From: Elysia crispata
Taxonomy: Eukaryota > Mollusca > Gastropoda > Plakobranchidae
Assembly: GCA_033675545.1 (NCBI GenBank)
Contig: JAWDGP010002489.1
Location: 648,501-712,500, forward strand
DNA: 64,000 nt
Reading direction: 5' to 3'
In this document: positions 1 to 9,820 of the stretch, piece after piece
How the letters are laid out: each line of letters begins with the position of its first letter
Numbering within the stretch: position 1 is the stretch's first letter
Translations under genes and position numbers: made by a program
The notes under the pieces: generated by a model
Database searches by the model: none
Seen by the model: the letters and a program-made list of their open reading frames with translations, nothing else
Told to the model about the DNA's origin: nothing

Positions 1-2
1 AC

Positions 3-3000
3 TTTGAGTTTGGAAGTGATTTAGCTGTTTCAACAGAGATAGCTTCATCAGGCCTACCAGTAAATTTTTTAAAGCCTGTTTTTCCTATGTTAGAAATAAA
101 AAACGAACCAATAGATGATAATTTTTTTGACCATTCATATTTCAATGCCCCTTGTGAAGCACAAGTTATTCAGACTAAGGGATTTTCAGAAAACACCAAT
201 GAATTGTACCAAGAGGTAACACCCTCTGATGGTAATCATGAAAATGAAACTGCCTGTGTTTCAACAGAGGAGACATCACAATCAGCATCAATAGTGAGTG
301 AACTCAATCATTTGAAGTCGGCAACAGCAAGTTTTGTAGGTAATTTCCAATCCGAAGGTCAGAGTCTGCCTTCATGTGATGGAATTGCATCAAGTATGCA
401 GACTACAGGCCATTCACATAATGGCACTGAATTGCGAAAAGAGGTAACATCATTTGTTGGTGATAATGAAAGAGAAGCTGCTTGCGTTCAAACAGAGAGG
501 ATGACGCAACCAGTCCCAACAGTTAGTGAGTTCAATCACTGTGAGTCAACAACACCAGCAAGCTTCAGAGTTAATATTCCACCAGAAAGTTGTGATCTGT
601 CATCTTCCATTCTTTGTACTGAAGTTCTTTCTTGTGATGCAGAGAAAGTGCAAGTAAGTTTGAGTGACCAACAGCCAAAAAATGCACAAATTCAGGATAG
701 AAATGCTGCTCATCTTTTGGAGGAATCGGATATTGAAAATAAGACTGGGAAATCTGAGAAACGTAAAGAACAAGCTTCTGTTAGGAAGTTTGGTGATACA
801 GTTGGCAGCTGTTCAGAGAAAACGCTTACATGCTCTCAGGTTGAACAATCTTCCCCAGAGTCACCTGCACTATCCTCTTCTTTATCAGAATCAAGTGAAG
901 TTTTGTCTTCCAGTGACTTGGAAGAATCAGATATTGATCACTGTGGGTTGTCGTCAGCAGAAGCTCATTTATCATATTCAGGCACCCTGTCTATGGATCT
1001 GGTGGCTGATTCCGGGAACAAATGTGGTGGACAGCATAAGATCACATCACTGGTGGAATCTTTGAGACAGCGGCTCACCCAACAAACATCAACTTTGCCT
1101 TCATGGTTATCTGACACTGCCCCACCTGTAGTTCACTCCAGAATCAAAACAAAGAGGAAGAAAGTGAAGAAATGTAAGCCAAAGACAGCTGTTGAACATA
1201 TAGAGGATAACATTACCTCTCAGAACAATACAATGGCAAAAATGCAGCAGATGTCAAACTTTGTGCCTTTGCCTGAGGCTTCAGGTCCTGCTTGTCAATC
1301 AAAGATAAATACCTCTGCATCTACCTCTAATACAACTTTGCCATATATTTCGACCTCCCAGATAGAAAACAAAGACTCCTCTCTGTTGAGCCCAAGAATA
1401 ACGTCATCTGAGGGACTGACTCATGGTAAAATACAAAATGGGCAAGATATTTGTATCGGAAGTGATACTCAAAAGGCCCAAGAATCAAATCCTGCTCAAG
1501 ACTCATCTTTTGGCATTGAGGCATTCTCTAAGAACCAATTTAAAAAGTTATCAGAGACCACCGCCCCCTTACAACCAACCACTACAAAAGTACTTCCGCT
1601 TGACACTGTACCAGAGCATGCAGATTCAGCATCAGCCTTACTGTCCCTTCGTTTGCTCACAGGATTTGAAACTTCTAATGTAACGCCAGCATCAAAATCA
1701 TTAGAACCTGGGTTTTTTTCTACAGATTCAACCCCAGTTGTGCAGCCTGAAGTCAAACAAGAGATTTTGGATGAAGAGATGGAAGATCCAGCTTTAATTG
1801 AATTTACTGTAGAACGAGAATGTGAAGGAAAAGAAATGGAGAGAAACCATCTGACATTACTCGCTAGTAAAGGAAACCAATTGTCTTGTCGATCGACTCC
1901 ATCAGATATAGATATAGAAGTTGGGTGTGATGACTTACCAGAGGCAGCATTGAGATTTCAGCCAATTCTTCCTGATGTAGATGTTGAAAGATCAAGCTCT
2001 TCTTCAGAATCATCTCGCTTGTCACCAGTGGCTGCAGTTGTGGATTTTCTACATAAAAGGACACAAGCACTAAGTAAAAATAGCAACGGGTCCACCTCTA
2101 AGTCACCCAGAAAAACTAAAAGGCCAGTGTCAGGCAGTCAAGACTTGATTGTGGCTGCAGAGCAGAAAGGCTCTGTAGCAAGTTATCTAACCCAAAAATA
2201 TTCCATGGACATGTCACCAGGCTCTGGTGTGTGGCACACAATAAAAGGTCCAAGACTTCGAAAAGCAGCCTTTAGAAGACCAGCTGCCAGTATAGGTAAG
2301 CTGGAGACATCGGTAGCAAATGCCTCTGATATATGCCGTTCTACAAAACCAATCAGCACAAAGGAAATGTCTAAAAAGCCTAGCCTAAGCGAGATTTTTG
2401 GCATCTCAATCAAGCCAACTACAAAATCAGAATGTGAACAAACAGAGATCAAGAGAGAACCAGATGTTGAGAGTGATCCAAAAATTACTATAAGGATAAG
2501 AAGCTCCAAAAAACAAGTTGCAAGGAAACGTACATCTGTAAGAAACCAAAAGAAAGAAGTCTCAATCACACAATGCTTGCAAAGTTCAAAGATTGAATGT
2601 GATGAAACACAACCCAGCACTGCTTATGAACCAGGTGAAAGGCAAGCCAGCACTGATTTGCCATCTCAGTTGGCACACAATGCATCCACCCCACTAGATA
2701 GTAGCTTCTCTCCTGCACAATCGGAGGCTCAACAAGGAGAACCAGTCGAAAGCTCCCAAGCAAGTGATACTTCAAGTGTGAAAAATAAGAATGTTTCCAG
2801 AAACTCACATGCTTCAATTCCAAAAATAACACTGACTTGGCGGCAACTTTCAAAACTTTCAGAAAAGCAATACAAGGAGAGTGATCAAAACAGGATCAAC
2901 CCGTGCAACGTTCTTCTCAGTAGACTTGAGGACACTGATCTTAGTACAATAATTGAGCCAATAAATTCCTTTACTTTCCGAGTAAAAAGGGGACCAGTAA

Positions 3001-6000
3001 GTGTCAAGGAAGACCCTGCTTGTGTTAAGATTGAAGCAGAAGATTTACATGAGAGGGAGGCTCACATTTTGTCACAAATAAATAAAGACAAGATGCTCAA
3101 GCGGAGAAAGAGAAAGACAGGTTCAGTAAGGTCAAGAAAAGGATCAACTAAACCAAAGAAAGATATTGTAGATCACTTAACATCCATGCTTGATTCCTTG
3201 CGAAAGAAAGCGTTACAGCTAGATGAAGAGGCTATGAAGAAACAACAAGAGGTAGAGGTAAAGAAAAATGATGAAGGTATCAAAAAAGATATTGTAAAAG
3301 AGGAGTCATGTTTAGTGAAAGTCTTAGACCGGCATGAAGAATCAATGCTCTTGACTAAAAAAACAGTGGGAAATGATTGCAATGCCGAAGAGCAATCCGA
3401 TAGACCTGGCTTAGAAAATAGTTCAGGTAAGGAAGATGACTTGCATGCATATCATGAAATAAAAGATGCAGTAGAAGAAGAGGAAAGAATTGTGATGAGC
3501 GAAGTGTCAGAGGCAAAGTTGATAGACAGAGATCAGGTAGACAAAATGCTCAATAAAAATGATTCAAATCAATGCGATTTGAAGGAAGCTTCTAGTTCTA
3601 CTGAGCAAATGAAAGTTGAAGATACGGAAAGGCCTCAGGAGACTAAGACTTTGCAGTCTGCGTTAAATGATAAATCAAATGTTGAAGTGGAAAGCAAACC
3701 ATCTGATCCCAGTAGTTTAAGTGAAAGCTTAAAAAATGGGAAGAACGGAGAGGCAAGTTCAATGAGACTTGATACGAAAGTGCTTGATATTCCCCATGCA
3801 GTATCAACGCTTAGTCAAAAAGATTTGGAGGTAAATCTTAATCATGTGGATGGTTCTGGAAATATAAAGGATAATTTATGTTTAAGAGAAAATGATACAC
3901 TTTTAGAGGAAGCAGTGTTTGTCAGCACTAATGTTGACTTGGAGACTCTGGAACATGAGCCAAATAAAAGTGAGCAAAATGCTCCTACTTCTAAATTTGA
4001 TATAAAATCTGGGAAAATTGATAATGTGTCAAATGAGAAGGCTGTGGAAGCAAATAATACAGCTAAAAATGATCATATTAAAGAAGACATGCATGAAAAA
4101 AGTGCTGAGGAGGATTATGAGGAAGATAATGCCTCTATGGATTGGGAAGAACCAGGTGCTCTCATCATTCATCTTCCAGAAGACGAAAGCTATGTAAAGA
4201 AAAAAGATCAGCTGGAAGAAGCTGATCAAGTTGAAGATATATCAGCTGTGTCTGAGAAAATTAACAAACAGCAAGATACTAATGCTTTCAAGCAAATTCG
4301 TCTAGATGTAGTGAACATTCCTGAGGAGGAAGTGGAGCATGATAACAAGACAAGATTTGATGGTTCTTATGACCAAGATTCATCCAAGACAGAAAAATTT
4401 GCAGACCATCAAAGTAATGATTCTTCTGACTATAACAGCAGCTCCATAGATAAGCTGAATAGAAAACAAAGTGAAATCAAAAAGGCTTGTTCTCAAAACT
4501 ATGCAATCAAGAATGGAACTGAAAACCAGATAACAAGTTTTTCAAAAAGCCCATTTTCTTTTCCCAAAACAGATGTTGTATTAAGCAGTGTTCTAGATGA
4601 AGAGCTTGTGACATGTCTTGTTAAGTCTTCAAAAAAGGATGAGCTAATGATGTTTGAACATCAGGAAGAACTTGAGGGAGATGACATGGGTGTCATACCA
4701 CAAGAAGAAGTGGAGAGACTACTAGGGCTGTGTGATGAAGATTCTGGACCAGTAGTTTTGCCTGGGCTTGGACCATTACCTAATTTTGAAGCAGCATTAT
4801 CTGGTGTTTCTGAGTCTTTAAATGTGCAGAGCATCCCAGCAGAGAATTCAAATAGAGATTTTTCAAGTTCCCCTCCAATTGCTAAGTTCTCATCAGTGGC
4901 ACCTTGCAATACACCAAAGGATGAGATTGGAATGAATTCAAACAATAGAGACATCAAAGCTGTCCTAAGCCAGAACAGTGAAAACAACATTATAGGGTCA
5001 TCTGGTCATGTTTATCGACTGCCAAGTCAAACTACAGTTCTTAGTCAAAACAAAGTGTTTGATCAGCAGACTTCAAGAACTAAAGGTGATGATGATGATG
5101 ATGAAGAGGCAAGTCAACTGGAAGGCTCAAAGGATTATTCAAGACTGATTAAGAATCCCAAAACAAAATGCATTCAACAAGTACAATTACCAAAATTAAA
5201 TTTGAAACTAGATGCTAATGCTGTAGCTGCTATTCAGAAGGCCAAAACTGCTTTTCTGAAAAAGAAAAATATGAATCAGAGACGAAACCTAAGAAGCAAT
5301 GCCAATTTTGAATCAATTTCTAAAATAACTGATTCATTAGATCCGCAGTTTCAACTAGATATGGATTTTTATATGCGGTCTACCAGAAAAAAAAACATGT
5401 CTGATCCTTCAAAAACAGCAGAAGCCAGAAACCAAGAGCCGAGTAAGTCTTCAGATTCAGTTAATGAAGTAACACTTTCATGTCAACAACAAAATTTGCT
5501 TAGATCTTCTATTTCTCAATCAAGCTCAAAAAATGCTCCAAGCGTGGATCAGGTTGTTACGTGTATCTCTTCTCCTGATGAAATCTCAAGAAAACGTAAA
5601 AATGATGAGCACCTTGACTTGGAATCATCTTGCCCAAATGTTACAAAATCAAAAAAAGTAGAAAGCATTTTTGAAGATACAGACATATTCAAAGGACCAT
5701 TCTTAAAGACACCAAACCAGGCATCTCTTGCTAAAAGTAATAAGCCTACTCTTCCTGTCAGCGAGCTTTTGAAGAAAACAAAAGGTATTGACATTTCAAA
5801 GCTCAAAATGAAATTAAACCCAATGCTATCAAAAAGTGCAGCCATTCCATCTTTGCAAAACTTAGTTCCAATTGAAAAATCTCAAATTCAAATGCGAGCA
5901 ACAGCTAAGAAAGCCTCTAAAGCAGAGCCAATTACCTATCCTCAAGCTTCTTCTAGCAATTCTACAAAATCAGTAAAAACAATTACTTTGAAAGAGAAAT

Positions 6001-6488
6001 GTTCTCCAGTCAATACTCTGAATCAAGATTCAATCAAGACAATAGCCAATACTTGTGAAGAAAAATCCAACCTGAAACCACTTCCAAACCTCAACACAAC
6101 TAAATTGTGCAACCTTTTGAAAAATATTCAGAAACACCCAGTGGCCCTAAAATCTGTTGATTGTGTCACAGAAACGGGCAAAGGTTCTATTTTGGAAAGA
6201 AAATCCCAAGGCATTCCCTCAACTGTGCATACCTCCATGGCAAGTACAAATAAAATTAAGAATCAAGATCACGAATTAAAAGGAAACCACTCTAAAATAC
6301 ATGGAAGTGAGTTAAAATTAAAGGATATTCAAAAAACCATAGGCAAGCAATCCACAAGAGGACTGGTTGGAAAAGCAAAGCAAACAAGAAGAGCATCAGT
6401 AGAAGCTGAAGAGAAAATTGAACGCTCTTTTTTTGATTGCCTTTCCTCTGACCAAACAGAAATCTGGGAAGAAGTTACTGATGCATAG
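3..6488 (+). CDS. 3' part of a giant exon: unrecognised, probably nuclear, disordered protein (5' truncated by the window)
   Basis: The frame is open from base 3 and ends at TAG 6486-6488, giving 2161 residues. The first Met (87) is not the true start, because codons upstream of it are open to the window edge. The protein is Ser/Glu/Lys-rich and mostly low complexity, with no recognisable enzymatic fold. Visible features are basic patches that could be nuclear localisation signals (KTKRKKVKK near 1146; KRRKRK at 3099-3116), a possible coiled coil near 3171-3280, an acidic run near 5090-5110, and a repeated block of about 46 residues (about 192-330 and 421-570). At least eight psi-K-x-D/E sumoylation motifs occur. 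A single uninterrupted exon of 6.5 kb ending in a normal stop suggests the last coding exon of a large chromatin- or DNA-repair-type scaffold. That role is inference; I cannot name the family. Confidence 0.85.
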   Translation, partial: FEFGSDLAVSTEIASSGLPVNFLKPVFPMLEIKNEPIDDNFFDHSYFNAPCEAQVIQTKGFSENTNELYQEVTPSDGNHENETACVSTEETSQSASIVSELNHLKSATASFVGNFQSEGQSLPSCDGIASSMQTTGHSHNGTELRKEVTSFVGDNEREAACVQTERMTQPVPTVSEFNHCESTTPASFRVNIPPESCDLSSSILCTEVLSCDAEKVQVSLSDQQPKNAQIQDRNAAHLLEESDIENKTGKSEKRKEQASVRKFGDTVGSCSEKTLTCSQVEQSSPESPALSSSLSESSEVLSSSDLEESDIDHCGLSSAEAHLSYSGTLSMDLVADSGNKCGGQHKITSLVESLRQRLTQQTSTLPSWLSDTAPPVVHSRIKTKRKKVKKCKPKTAVEHIEDNITSQNNTMAKMQQMSNFVPLPEASGPACQSKINTSASTSNTTLPYISTSQIENKDSSLLSPRITSSEGLTHGKIQNGQDICIGSDTQKAQESNPAQDSSFGIEAFSKNQFKKLSETTAPLQPTTTKVLPLDTVPEHADSASALLSLRLLTGFETSNVTPASKSLEPGFFSTDSTPVVQPEVKQEILDEEMEDPALIEFTVERECEGKEMERNHLTLLASKGNQLSCRSTPSDIDIEVGCDDLPEAALRFQPILPDVDVERSSSSSESSRLSPVAAVVDFLHKRTQALSKNSNGSTSKSPRKTKRPVSGSQDLIVAAEQKGSVASYLTQKYSMDMSPGSGVWHTIKGPRLRKAAFRRPAASIGKLETSVANASDICRSTKPISTKEMSKKPSLSEIFGISIKPTTKSECEQTEIKREPDVESDPKITIRIRSSKKQVARKRTSVRNQKKEVSITQCLQSSKIECDETQPSTAYEPGERQASTDLPSQLAHNASTPLDSSFSPAQSEAQQGEPVESSQASDTSSVKNKNVSRNSHASIPKITLTWRQLSKLSEKQYKESDQNRINPCNVLLSRLEDTDLSTIIEPINSFTFRVKRGPVSVKEDPACVKIEAEDLHEREAHILSQINKDKMLKRRKRKTGSVRSRKGSTKPKKDIVDHLTSMLDSLRKKALQLDEEAMKKQQEVEVKKNDEGIKKDIVKEESCLVKVLDRHEESMLLTKKTVGNDCNAEEQSDRPGLENSSGKEDDLHAYHEIKDAVEEEERIVMSEVSEAKLIDRDQVDKMLNKNDSNQCDLKEASSSTEQMKVEDTERPQETKTLQSALNDKSNVEVESKPSDPSSLSESLKNGKNGEASSMRLDTKVLDIPHAVSTLSQKDLEVNLNHVDGSGNIKDNLCLRENDTLLEEAVFVSTNVDLETLEHEPNKSEQNAPTSKFDIKSGKIDNVSNEKAVEANNTAKNDHIKEDMHEKSAEEDYEEDNASMDWEEPGALIIHLPEDESYVKKKDQLEEADQVEDISAVSEKINKQQDTNAFKQIRLDVVNIPEEEVEHDNKTRFDGSYDQDSSKTEKFADHQSNDSSDYNSSSIDKLNRKQSEIKKACSQNYAIKNGTENQITSFSKSPFSFPKTDVVLSSVLDEELVTCLVKSSKKDELMMFEHQEELEGDDMGVIPQEEVERLLGLCDEDSGPVVLPGLGPLPNFEAALSGVSESLNVQSIPAENSNRDFSSSPPIAKFSSVAPCNTPKDEIGMNSNNRDIKAVLSQNSENNIIGSSGHVYRLPSQTTVLSQNKVFDQQTSRTKGDDDDDEEASQLEGSKDYSRLIKNPKTKCIQQVQLPKLNLKLDANAVAAIQKAKTAFLKKKNMNQRRNLRSNANFESISKITDSLDPQFQLDMDFYMRSTRKKNMSDPSKTAEARNQEPSKSSDSVNEVTLSCQQQNLLRSSISQSSSKNAPSVDQVVTCISSPDEISRKRKNDEHLDLESSCPNVTKSKKVESIFEDTDIFKGPFLKTPNQASLAKSNKPTLPVSELLKKTKGIDISKLKMKLNPMLSKSAAIPSLQNLVPIEKSQIQMRATAKKASKAEPITYPQASSSNSTKSVKTITLKEKCSPVNTLNQDSIKTIANTCEEKSNLKPLPNLNTTKLCNLLKNIQKHPVALKSVDCVTETGKGSILERKSQGIPSTVHTSMASTNKIKNQDHELKGNHSKIHGSELKLKDIQKTIGKQSTRGLVGKAKQTRRASVEAEEKIERSFFDCLSSDQTEIWEEVTDA

Positions 6489-9106
6489 TTTGTCTTCCAC
6501 CTAAAAAAGCCATGGATGTCAAAGTTATTGTGCAGTGTATTTGGCACTTAAGTGGACTTAGAGAAACATAATTATAAATTATAAATGTTATATTCAATGA
6601 TCATGTACACTTTCAAGACTATCATTGGAAGGTTTGCTTTTCAGTCGAGTAGAAATTTCTTTTCTTTCCCCCTTTTGGTTCTCTTCCTTTGACTATATTC
6701 TTTTTTTTTTCTTACAGAGTATCATATTATTTCAATTTTTATGACTATTTCTTGGCACATGTTTTTTTATAATAAGGAAAAAATTATTGTGTTTTCACAC
6801 AATAATTTAATGTCCAGCTGTATTATGTAGGCTATTACAAAAATAAAAAACACTTGGGAAAATAATACAAAATGTTTTGTATAATGGCCTATTCATAGAA
6901 GTGCAGTGTGTATATTTTTCTTCCTCTAATTCTAAAATTAGGTAAAAAAAAACTGATATGATCAAACTCTTGTATTATTTTGTTGGTTCTTTTTTAGTTA
7001 TAAGTTATTTTGCCTGAAGAGCAAGCTGAACTTCATTTTGTTTATTTAAGTTACATAAACAATCAATATTTTCTCTTCTTGGTTTTACATATATGCCCGC
7101 ATTTAGAGTTAGACTGAATGAGAACAGTTACATTTCACTTTGAATGAAAACAGTGTACATCAGCATACTTCTTCAATCATAACTCATGAAGACTAGCCAC
7201 AAGAAATTTGTGAGGTTTTGTAGTAATGAAGAACATTTTTTTTTTGGTTTAACTCAATCTATATTTTTCAAAGTAGAAGTGGAATGTAAATTTTTTTCCA
7301 AGGCACAGTAAAGAACAGTTATCTAGAAGTAATATTTAAATTTCAATATTCCAAGGGTAGAGATAAACATAATTTTTTTGTTTTGTGTGAGAGCTGTGAG
7401 GAAAAAATTAACCACTTTTTAAATTGATATTTACATTCATTAGCCTACGTTTTCACTTTTATAATTCACTAGTTGTCCTCATACTGTTTTCAAAGATCTT
7501 TACACATTTTTCATTGAAATTGATCTTTTTTTTTAATTCAATTTAATTTCCCCTCCCAGACTCAATTTGATCTCATTAAACTGTACTATTCAAATGTAGG
7601 TTGAACTTAGATTTGCTACACAATATAATTATAAACTTGTACAGGAATTACTGAAACTAGTAAAACATGTGCAGGTATTAGTTTCAATGGAAAGAAGTGG
7701 TCATAGAGAACATCATTTGATATTTTAGAGGATTTTTTGAAAAGTCATGTAGACAAAAATATAATTTAAAGAAGTTTATTACTGACACTCAATCTGTGAA
7801 TGCAAAGTATTTGTCAAAAATCTTTTTTCTCTTTTTTTTTTCTGTAAGAATGTTATGGAGAGTTTTATTTTGAAATCATTTTAGGTTATTCCTTAATTAT
7901 CTTTTTTTTTGCTCAAAGAGGTATATCTCTTGTACAATTTTCGTGTGTATGTTGTTTCTCTCTTTTTTTTGTAATATGTTAAAAACTTTTAAGAAGTGTC
8001 CTCTTTAGAAATAGCTGTTTTTAATTCCATTAATTTGAATTTGTGTTTTCTTATAGTCTGAGAAACGGAACTCCATGACTGGACAAATGCAAAAAATAGT
8101 TTCAAGTCAATCTCTACACATTTTTTTGGTTATCATTGTTAACTTAATCTCTTTGACTCAGATATTGCCAGTCTTTTGGGGTCCAAAAAATTGGTCTGAC
8201 CTCCAGATTGACCACTGATCACACTGAACCTTTTTAAGCCAAACTTCTCATCTGGCTTGGTGTTGTAAATTAAGTTGTTTGTGATCAGTTTAATTTTGTG
8301 AAATTTGTTACATAATGCTTCCAAATTTTGCAAGAATCAGTGTTTTTGAAATTTGAAAAGAGAAGTTGTTCACAATGTATATTTGATTTAAATTTGTCTT
8401 TGTCAGTGCTTGGTGCAGTTTTTTTTTATGATATACTGTATTTATATAAAACGAGTTTTAGTTTTCTTTTGTTTTTCTTTTTTTCGTCTCTTTTTAAAAT
8501 TCAGTTTCTTCTTAAACAATCTGTGTAAGCATAGTTGCATAAACTTCATACTAAAAAGCAGCATGTCTGTAATTTTAAGTCTCATCTTTTGTATAAAAAA
8601 AAAAATTAAAGCTACTTGAAAAGTTTTGTATGAACCTAGTATTTGTCAGTATTTTCATTTCAAAGTTATAGACATTCCCTCAAGTAACTTTACTCCTTGA
8701 CAGGTATTGACTGTCCCACTACTGAATTCTCAAAGCAACTTATTAGGCTTTTAGTATGGAAGGAGAAAATTATATGGTGATATAGTTTTTACACACGTGT
8801 GGTTTGTCAGCACTCAAATTCTATTCTCATTTGTAAGTTATTTGATTTTACTTTCTTATGTAATAAATAGACTGAAAAAATTCAAATGTGTATTTACGTA
8901 TTTACTACATAGAATTTGAGGTGGGCCTACATGTAGGGGCCTGGATTATTTTAAGATTTTCTCAGGAATTTAAAGGCAGTGTGTGTTCAAAGAATCTGAA
9001 AACATACAAAGTTTGCCAAAATGTTCAAAGGAATGGTCTTTTGCATATATTTTTTATAATGGAGGCCTACAATAATATTATTGTTCTGTTACTTTTCAAC
9101 CTTTCT

Positions 9107-9654
9107 GTTATCTGCACTCCATCAGATGTTAAAGTGCATTGCAAATAATCTTGTTTTTATTGCAATGTACAGTCAAGTCCAATTAATTCAAATCTGGATA
9201 ATTCAAATTCTTGGATATTTTGAAGTTGTTTAATCTTACCAAATATTTCTCTCTTTAAGCTTTAGTAAAAATGTTGGTTAGTTTGAATTTTTAAATAAGG
9301 ATCCGGTTAATTCAAAGCTATTTTGGCATATTTCAATTCTGAAAGCACTTTGTAAAACAAAGTAAGGCTATACTCCTTGCAGCAAGCTATTCTGGTGTGT
9401 GTATGTGTGTTACAAACAAGGGACTGCAATAAGGCTAAGAGAAGGAAAGGGAAAGGGGTTAGGTCCAGGAATCAGGTGACCTATCGTCGTAGCACCCCCC
9501 CTGCACACACTATTACAACATTTCTGATCTGTCAGCCACATTTTTTTTTATCTCTCTTATTCTATGTATCCTGATAATTCGAATTTCGGAATTGTCTATA
9601 CTCTGTCAGATGTTAAAAGTACATTGCAAATAATCTTGTTTTTAATGCAATGTA
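9107..9654. repeat. Pair of ~60-bp direct repeats flanking the pogo-like element
   Basis: Copy one (about 9107-9171) and copy two (about 9592-9654) share catcagatgttaaa followed by gcattgcaaataatcttg and an (a/t)atgcaatgtaca end, with a few mismatches. They bracket the pogo-like sequence. The repeat is too long for a TA target duplication and more likely reflects a local duplication. Confidence 0.6.
9171..9597. mobile_element. Degraded pogo/Tigger-like DNA transposon or MITE fragment
   Basis: The left end begins CAGTCAAGTCCAATTAATTC after a TA dinucleotide. This resembles the CAGTCGA...TTAATTCGAA ends known from pogo/Tigger elements. Variants of the internal motif (g)ataattc(g/a)aa recur at about 9198 and 9574. 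No transposase ORF is present. The right end is not clean, so the boundaries are approximate. Confidence 0.4.
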
Positions 9655-9814
9655 CATTGTAGTTTTTTTTGTGTTATTGAAGCTTTGAAGTAACCAGAAT
9701 AAAGTTTGACCAAAAAGGTCATGTCCCTATTTGTGTTGCCCTCAATAACTTTATAAATGTGTTTTTATGTAATACCTGTACATAAATGTAATGTAAATGA
9801 TGTAGTAATATACT

Positions 9815-9820
9815 AATAAA
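9815..9820 (+). promoter_or_regulatory. Candidate distal polyadenylation signal
   Basis: A canonical AATAAA is followed within about 40 bases by a T/G-rich stretch (atttttgttgatag). Other AATAAA hexamers at 8862 and 9698 are competing sites. Confidence 0.4.

Noticed and set aside
664-5845. Shorter ORFs on both strands inside the giant exon
   Set aside because: They are shadow frames of the 2161-residue frame and have no independent support.
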